From: Neoconidiobolus thromboides FSU 785
Lineage: Eukaryota > Entomophthoromycota > Entomophthoromycetes > Entomophthorales > Neoconidiobolaceae
NCBI GenBank assembly: GCA_025603075.1
Contig: MU626259.1
Span: 189,920-253,919, forward strand
Direction: 5' to 3'
Length of the DNA stretch: 64,000 nucleotides
Part shown: positions 57,501 through 64,000 of the stretch, piece after piece
Position numbering within the stretch: position 1 is the first letter of the stretch
Layout of the letters: each line of letters starts with the position of its first letter
Made by a program: the position numbers and the translations under genes
The notes under the pieces: generated by a model
Databases searched by the model: none
What the model was told of the DNA's origin: nothing
The model's input: only the letters and a program-made list of their open reading frames with translations

Positions 57501-59064
57501 AATTTGATTTGGACTATATAATTTAATTAATTTTTGAAATTTGATTTCTCGTGTTAAGAAATCTTGATTAATTTCTTCTTTTAAATTCGGTAAATGAAAA
57601 AGTTGTAAGATTATCCAAAGTAAACTATTATCTTTCTTAATTTTAAAAGTATTATGAAGATTCGTTATGGAATTTTCTTGTATTAATTCTAAAAAAGAAT
57701 CAATAATATTATTGAGTGTAATTAAATTTATAGATACAAAATAATAACAATACTCTGCTAATTGTTGAATATATTGCCAGTCAATTAATTGATTTTCATT
57801 TGGAATTAATACTTGGTTTTTATCTTCTGGTAATGAAACTAATAGAAAAAAATAACATTATAATTTAATTAATATTAATAAATAAAACAACTTACTATCT
57901 ATTATATCCCCCTTTTCCTCCTTTATCTTTTTTTGAATATTAAATAAATACCATTGAACTAATCTACAATAAGCTTTTAATAATAATTGCTTTTCGTTAA
58001 TATGTAAATGAATTTTAAAATAATTTAATTTCAATTCAATCTTTTCCCAATCACTTTTTTGTTGTAATAATTGAACTAGAATATCTTCTGGATTTTGAAA
58101 CTTTTCTTCTGTAATTCTTTCTTTCTAATGAACAATAGTTTGTATTTATTAAAAATTATTATAATAACTAGTATTGATTTTCTTTACTTACCATAATAAC
58201 AAACAAGGTAGGACAGTTAGCTATTATAACAAAATAATCCTCCGTATACTTAGAATACTCCGAGATATAAAGATAATTAAAATCTATAAATTTTTAACAT
58301 TAAACTATAGAAAAATAAAATTAAAACAAAATCTTATTACCCATAGAAAACATCATCTCTTTCAATAAACTTCGATAACTCTCTACATTTTCCCAATATT
58401 TTTTTAATAACCAATGAGGCTTTATAGTATTATATTCCGTTATCATATCTATCTAAAAAAATAGGTTGATTAATAATTGTTTTAATATTTGATTTTTAAT
58501 ATTACTTACAATAACAATTAAATCCATTTTGTTCAATCTCGCAATACATCTCTCATCCCCAACAAATAAAAACTCCATCATACTTAGCAGTCTATTTACA
58601 GCGTCTTCTAAATCCAATTCCAAGTCCATTGTGTTCTCAAAACTCTGTATCATTTCAAAACATCTTCCCGCCAACCATTTTGCCTCTTGATAGCCTAACT
58701 GTGATAAACTCAAACTCGGTATAAAATAATATAAAAATCTTGAACAGCCAATAAATAATTCCTTTTCCTCAATATCCATCAGTTTAATGACTTTTTTGAT
58801 AAGTACCAGGACAGATTCCCGTGTAGGTGGAGTTGAGATTTCATGTTTGGATAATTTTTTTTGATTACAAAAATTTTGTAGTTCCGCTGTTAAGGATCCA
58901 AGACTGTAATGATATGTTGGTAAGGTCTCTAATATTGACTGAATAATGTAATAACAATCCATTATTGAATCTAGAATTTCAATTAGAAAAGTGAAATAGC
59001 ATATAATTTTTGACTTTTTTTTTGAAAATTTTATTTGCTTAATTTCTAGCTGGAATTTTTTCAT
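54519..59064 (-). CDS. MED23: Mediator complex subunit 23 (MED23)
   Basis: Tail-module subunit of the RNA polymerase II Mediator coactivator. Five exons on the reverse strand, 58510-59064, 58341-58452, 58192-58283, 57896-58124 and 54519-57838, in consistent phase, give 1435 residues, close to the animal length. Recognition rests on several blocks that line up in order with the animal protein: FIFKYRISALHYVMFALS, NCQYWKYNEGYKEYFKYH, HLPNYYSNEM, then EITNPIIYCLTKIQIQLLSL, KNQIIALALIITNLPYELVE, and a Leu-rich C-terminal helical repeat region. The chain is very rich in Ile, Leu, Asn and Gln. The first ATG at 59064 may be upstream of the true start; Met35 (MDCYYIIQSI) is an alternative. MED23 is absent from the model ascomycete yeasts as far as I know. 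Confidence 0.8.
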
Positions 59065-59576
59065 GATTTTTCAGACGGAGCTTCCAAGGAATTGATAGAA
59101 TTCTGATAATCCAAATGAACCATAATAATATTCAAGTAATTATATTAATAGAAATAATAAAGTATTATTATAATTATTATCTTAATTAGCGACAATAAGT
59201 GAATTAATTACGTCGATATTTGGATTTATAAGTAGAAATTAGTGTATAAATTAAATGACTAACCGATTCAATTGTAACGTCATAATTTGAAACATTAACT
59301 CAAGTGTTCACATTATTTAAAATTTATACCCAATTTTATTCTTATCAATTAAAATAAGTTGATATCATTTGCATAAATTGTAAAAGATAAGGTTAAATCA
59401 AATTGACTCTACTTATCAATTACACATATGATTAAAAAATTTACTAAATTTAACCATCACTCAACCACACTAAATATTAATATTACATAAAAACACATAA
59501 AAACACATAATAATTTCAATTCCATTTTTTTTCTTTAAAACAAATTATTTTTCAAAAAGTGAGAAATATAAAAAAC
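59065..59576. other. Divergent intergenic region (MED23 / trehalase)
   Basis: About 510 bp holding both promoters. Only AT-rich sequence is visible, with a T-rich tract and an ACACATAAAAACACATAA direct repeat about 75 bp before the trehalase ATG. No stress-response element (AGGGG) is obvious. Confidence 0.5.
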
Positions 59577-62500
59577 ATGAATAATCAACGAAAAGAAGAC
59601 CAATTGCACAGTGGAACTAGTTCGATCTCAATCCTAAACCCAAATACAGCTCACGTTACTGCCCCAGCTAATGAATATTATTCAAGAGCTAACAATTCAC
59701 CTACTATTGCAAGAAACCGTACATTATCTATGGTAAGTTGATGTCTTTCGATTTTATTTTACTTTATCTCTTTAAGGCTGATAAAAATTGTTAAAAAGTA
59801 ATTGAATACTTGAATTAATCTTGATTTTTTGATTCTAGTCCAATAGCTACACTTCATTATCACGTCCTGGCTTTCACAATGATTATACTGAAAATAAATT
59901 TCGTCGTCAAAGGAGAGGTTCTATTGGTATTATTTTAATTCTATTTTATTTAAAAATAGTTTTATTTACTAATATTTTTACTTATTTTAGATGATAAAAC
60001 ATTAAAACCCATGAAATTTTTACTAGATGTAGAAGAAACGAGTCGGTTAATTTTAGCACAAGAAGATACAGATGGAGATTTTCAAATTACAATTAATGAT
60101 AGCGGACCTAAAGTCTTAAAGGTAGGAACGGCTAATTCTGGTGGGTTTAAAAAATATGATATCCGTGGAACTTATATGTTATCAAATTTATTACAAGAAT
60201 TAGCTTTGGCTAGAGATTTGGGAAGAAAACATATTGTATTAGATGAAGCAAGATTAAATGAAAATCCAGTAGATCGATTAAATAGAATGATTAAATTTAA
60301 TTTTTGGGATGGATTAACGCGTGCTATTGATGAAAAAACGTTAGAAGTAATTTGTAATGATCCTAAAGATCGTAGTAAAAATCCAATACCAAGAGTTTAT
60401 GTACCTTATGATGATATTGATGCGTTTAATTATTATTCCAAGATTGCTAATAAGAAACCAGAATTAAATTTATTAGTTGAAAAATTACCTAAAGATATTA
60501 CACCTACTTATGTTAAAAGCATTAATCATCAACCTGGTATATTAAGCTTAGGATTACGTAAAATTAAAAATTCCATTACTGGAGAAGATGAATATAAAGG
60601 AATACCATTTGTTGTTCCTGGTGGTCGGTTTAATGAAATGTATGGATGGGATTCTTATTTCGAGTCTTTAGGTTTAATAATTGATGGTAAATATGAGCTA
60701 GCTAAAGATATGGTAGATAATTTTGTTTATCAAATAAGACATTATGGAAAAATATTAAATGCAAATCGAAGTTATTATTTAACTAGATCTCAACCTCCAT
60801 TTTTAACTGATATGGCATTAAGGGTTTATGAATGTTTAGACAAAACTAATCCAGAGAGTAAAAAATGGTTAGCAACTGTAATGAGAGCTGCAATTAAAGA
60901 ATATTATACTGTTTGGATGAGTTCACCTAGATTTGATCCAAAATCAGGTTTATCTAGATTCTATCCAACTGGTATTGGAATGCCACCAGAAACAGAATCT
61001 ACTCATTTTAATCATTTAATGGAACCTTTTGCAAAACAATTAAATATGGAAGTTGAAGAATATAAAATATTATATGATAATGGTACAATTAAATGTCCTA
61101 AATTAGATCATTATTTTATACATGATAGAGCAGTAAGAGAATCAGGTCATGATACTACTTATCGATTAGAAAAGAAATGTGCCGATATTGCTACGATTGA
61201 TTTAAACTGTCTGCTATATAAATATGAAATTGATATTGAGAAAACAATTAGAGAAATATTTGAAAATCATTTACCAATGCATTCTGAAGATGGCTTAGAA
61301 TTTGATAACATGATTGCTGTAGAAACAAGTGAAGCTTGGAAAGAAAGAGCAGAATATCGTCATTATTTAATAGATAAATATTGCTGGAATGAAGAAAAAG
61401 GCATGTATTTTGATTATAATACAGAAAGAGAACAGCAATCTGTTTATGAATCAGTTACTGCTTTATGGACACTTTGGGCTGGCTGTATTGATGAAGATAA
61501 AGCTGAAGTGTTAATTGAAACTTGTTTAAATAAATTTGAGGTAACTGGTGGTTTAGTTTGTGGTACAGAAGAATCTAGAGGTATGATTTCATTGGAACGT
61601 CCAAATCGTCAATGGGATTATCCTTTTGGTTGGGCCCCTCATCAGATTATGGCTTGGCAAGGTTTAGAAAACTATGGTTATTCAGATATTGCTAAAAGAT
61701 TAGCTTATCGTTGGTTATATACGTAAGTATTGTTTATTTATTATTTTATCTTTTATACTTATATTAATTATATTATTATCATTTATTATTAGTATTGTAA
61801 AATCATTTGTTGATTTTAATGGAGTAGTACCTGAAAAATTTGATATTGTTTCAATGACTCATCAAGTAAAAGTAGAATATGGTAATGTTGGTGTTGATTT
61901 TAAATTCGTACCAAGAGAAGGTTTTGGTTGGATGAATGCTTCTTTTCAAACTGGTTTAGAATATTTAAACTCTCATATGCGACGTGCATTGGGTACTTTG
62001 ACCCCACCAGATCAATTTTTTCATCATTTAAACAAAAGATTTGATTCCAATCTTTATCGTACTTTATCTCATTCTGCTAAAGTTATTCGTAATAATAGAC
62101 CAACATCTACAACAAATGATAGTTTAAATGAAACTATATCAAATGAACCACAAGACACTTTAGCAACTTCACCTTATGTAACTCCATATAATGGTTCATC
62201 ATTAGCTAGTATTTCTGAAGCTTTTGGAGATTTGGAATTAAATGAAGATTATTCTAACAATAAAGAAACTTTCTTACCTGATGAAAGTAATAGTTCTTTA
62301 CCAAAAGCATCTCAATTAGTCAAAGTATTTGCAGAGATATCGCATATCTCATCCCCATCAAGAGAAACGTCTCCATTTAATACACCACGTATGAATGAAT
62401 ATGATAGATTAACTCAAATATCATTAGATGAAATACCAGAAGATATTGATGAAGAGCTTTGGTTAGAATTAAATGAGCCATCTGAAATTGTTAATCCATC

Positions 62501-62753
62501 TTCATTGGTTAATAAAACACATGCAGTAGGTAGTCCAAGCAGTGAAAATAGTAGTGAGAATGGTATTTCTATTGGTAGTCTTAAAAGAAATAAATTGAAT
62601 AGAAACAGTTCTAATCCATTAAGTGTGGAAACTAAATTTATTTCAGTTCAAGATGGAGAAGTTATTTGTTCACCTCAACCAACGGATCCAATGACGTCTG
62701 AGTTTCATACTCATCATAGGCAACTTAGAAGAACTCCATCTCATAACCAGTAA
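59577..62753 (+). CDS. NTH1: Neutral (calcium-dependent) trehalase
   Basis: Cytosolic alpha,alpha-trehalase that hydrolyses trehalose to two glucoses. Four exons, 59577-59732, 59839-59926, 59991-61722 and 61793-62753, give 978 residues; I chose the ATG at 59577 over an upstream GTG. Residues 77-80 are RRGS, a PKA-type site, ahead of the Ca2+-binding segment [16 protein letters not shown] (~107-122), both hallmarks of the yeast neutral enzyme. Trehalase signatures are [14 protein letters not shown] (~291) and [12 protein letters not shown] (~622). The GH37 domain closes with [16 protein letters not shown]. After PPDQFFHHL (about residue 735) the protein continues for some 240 Ser/Asn/Glu-rich residues, a tail absent from yeast Nth1, ending in [13 protein letters not shown]. 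The exon joins are in phase. Confidence 0.94.
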
Positions 62754-63187
62754 ATGAAAGGAAGGTTTAAATGTTTGGAGAAATACTTGAATTGATTTTG
62801 AAGAATTATTGTATCAATAAAATGAAACAAAATCTTATTTTTTTAAATGAAACATTTATTGAGTGACTTTTTCTTGGTTTAATATTGGTTTAAGAATTTG
62901 GTTAAATAGTAAAGTATATCATGCGTTTTTATTATATTGAGTAGTTTTTAAGTAATGTTAATCTTTTAAAATTGTTTAAACTTGGAATTTTAAAAAAAGA
63001 ATATTTTAAAGATTGAAATAAATGAAATCATAATAATAATAAAAAATAACTTGTTTTAATAAATAATACAGTAACATTTGTAACCTTTTCAAAACTTTCT
63101 ATTATCCCCTCTCATTCATACAATCTTTATCGTATATTTCATTTTTTTCAGAGTCCTTTTATCCCATAAACTTATTCTTCTCCCTCT
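62754..63187. other. Convergent 3' intergenic region
   Basis: About 430 bp between the trehalase stop and the stop of the reverse-strand OXLD1-like gene. An AATAAA-type signal pair occurs on each strand, and nothing else is recognised. Confidence 0.5.
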
Positions 63188-63699
63188 TCATTTTTCTTTT
63201 AGTCTTTTTTCCATCATCATAAAAGCATCCATACCTGGATCTCCTTTTTCTTCTACTTTTAAATCTTCTGGTATTGACATTCCCCTTTCTTTTAACTGGT
63301 TGATATATTTTTTTTTCAATTCATTATAAGCATCTAAATCTTGTTGATAAACATCTAATACACTAAAAAGAAAAAGTCAAGCTTAGTTTTGATTTCTTTT
63401 AAAATATAGATAATTGAATGCAAATCAAAACTTACCATATGGCACAACCACTATTTTATAAATTGGGATAAGATGAATATAAACAGAATGATTAATAAAT
63501 TCTCTTATATTAAGATTTATTTATAATATTCTTACCTCATACAACATAGTTCTGGTGGTGGTGGTTCTGGTTTTGAAGGTAATTTTATTAAAGGCTCGAA
63601 ATCTAGTTTAATAGCTTCTCTTAATAACATTCTACTTGAATGATAACTAACTTGTTGAATTTTTAATGTTCTATTTATTAAATGTAACACTTGGCGCAT
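63188..63699 (-). CDS. OXLD1-like (oxidoreductase-like domain) mitochondrial protein
   Basis: Three exons, complement 63536-63699, 63436-63450 and 63188-63362, give 117 residues. The centre spells the oxidoreductase-like domain signature only after splicing: PEPPPPELCCMSGCAICVLD continuing into VYQQDLDAY (PxPxxCCxSGCxxCVxDxYxxDLxxY). The middle exon is a 15-nt microexon (TGGTTGTGCCATATG) encoding most of SGCAIC. The N-terminal 30 residues are basic and Ser/Arg-rich (MRQVLHLINRTLKIQQ, HSSRM), a plausible mitochondrial presequence. The C terminus is a Lys/Glu-rich helix. The family's biochemical role is unclear; animal OXLD1 is mitochondrial. No single long open frame exists here, so the gene is easily overlooked. 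Confidence 0.85.
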
Positions 63700-64000
63700 G
63701 TTTTGTGAGTTTTTTCTAATGAGGATGTGATGTTTGGTTTAATAAAAAAGATAACCTTTTTTTTTGAGTTTTGATATTTATGTAATTTTCGAAGTTTAAA
63801 CACCAATGATTTTTAATCAAAAAATTACTAATCCAACAAAAAATCTTGCTTCTTTAAAACTTTTGTTCGTTTTCTAAACAAATTTAAAATTTAAAAAAAT
63901 TCAGTCAAATAACTGAAACAAAAACATTCTCAAAATCAACATTCAAAAATCAAAGAATTTATTAACAAAAACAACAAGAAAATTAGAAATCAATTATTAA
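63700..64000. other. Upstream region of the OXLD1-like gene
   Basis: About 300 bp to the window edge: T-rich next to the start codon, then A-rich. No gene or repeat is seen. Confidence 0.5.

Noticed and set aside
1-64000. Search for CRISPR arrays, operons, prokaryotic promoters and integrated viral genes
   Set aside because: The window is eukaryotic with spliced genes; no regularly spaced repeats, no bacterial-style clusters and no viral hallmark genes were seen.

Overview
The window is AT-rich eukaryotic DNA carrying about 20 protein genes. Introns are short (mostly 35-120 bp, GTAAGT-type donors, TAG or AAG acceptors), the genetic code is standard, and intergenic gaps are long and repeat-laden. 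A Ca2+-dependent neutral trehalase with a PKA-type site, a three-RanBD FG nucleoporin, Dsn1, a CLIP-type plus-end protein and a PPxY/SPRY adaptor point to a fungus. Several genes are missing from the familiar Dikarya yeasts: a methionine synthase reductase (MTRR), Mediator subunit MED23, a RalGAP-beta-like protein and a PlsB/GNPAT-type acyltransferase. My inference is therefore an AT-rich early-diverging (zygomycete-grade) fungus with ordinary mitochondria, since a mitochondrial GTPase, a Cx9C protein and an OXLD1-like protein are present. The exact lineage cannot be read from the window.

Layout. 1-3.45 kb: the tail of one gene, then repeats. 3.45-14 kb: phosphoserine phosphatase, a YqeH-type GTPase (reverse strand), a RalGAP-beta-like protein and a USP12/46-type deubiquitinase. 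14-19.2 kb: two paralogous Gln/Cys-rich proteins of unknown function separated and preceded by miniature inverted-repeat elements. 19.8-28.5 kb: MTRR and DSN1 (both reverse), a four-fold Cx9C protein (forward), and a CLIP-170/Tip1-like protein (reverse). 31.5-36.7 kb: an FG nucleoporin with three Ran-binding domains. 37.5-41.6 kb: a 16-exon glycerol-phosphate/DHAP acyltransferase and a GNAT acetyltransferase. 41.6-46 kb: decayed coding relics and repeats. 46-50.7 kb: a six-exon Cys-rich membrane protein, eIF3j and an Atos-family protein. 50.7-53.6 kb: repeats. 53.6-63.7 kb: an SSH4/EAR1-like SPRY protein, MED23, neutral trehalase and an OXLD1-like protein.

Most genes are spliced and were assembled here by hand from splice signals, conserved reading phase and family motifs. 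Fourteen clear copies of one ~100-bp terminal-inverted-repeat family lie only in intergenic gaps. The genes are housekeeping genes of unrelated pathways with no operon-like logic. The most novel element is the Gln/Cys-rich paralog pair at 16-19.2 kb: one member has strongly C-ending codon use, as expected of a very abundant protein, and neither resembles a family I recognise.
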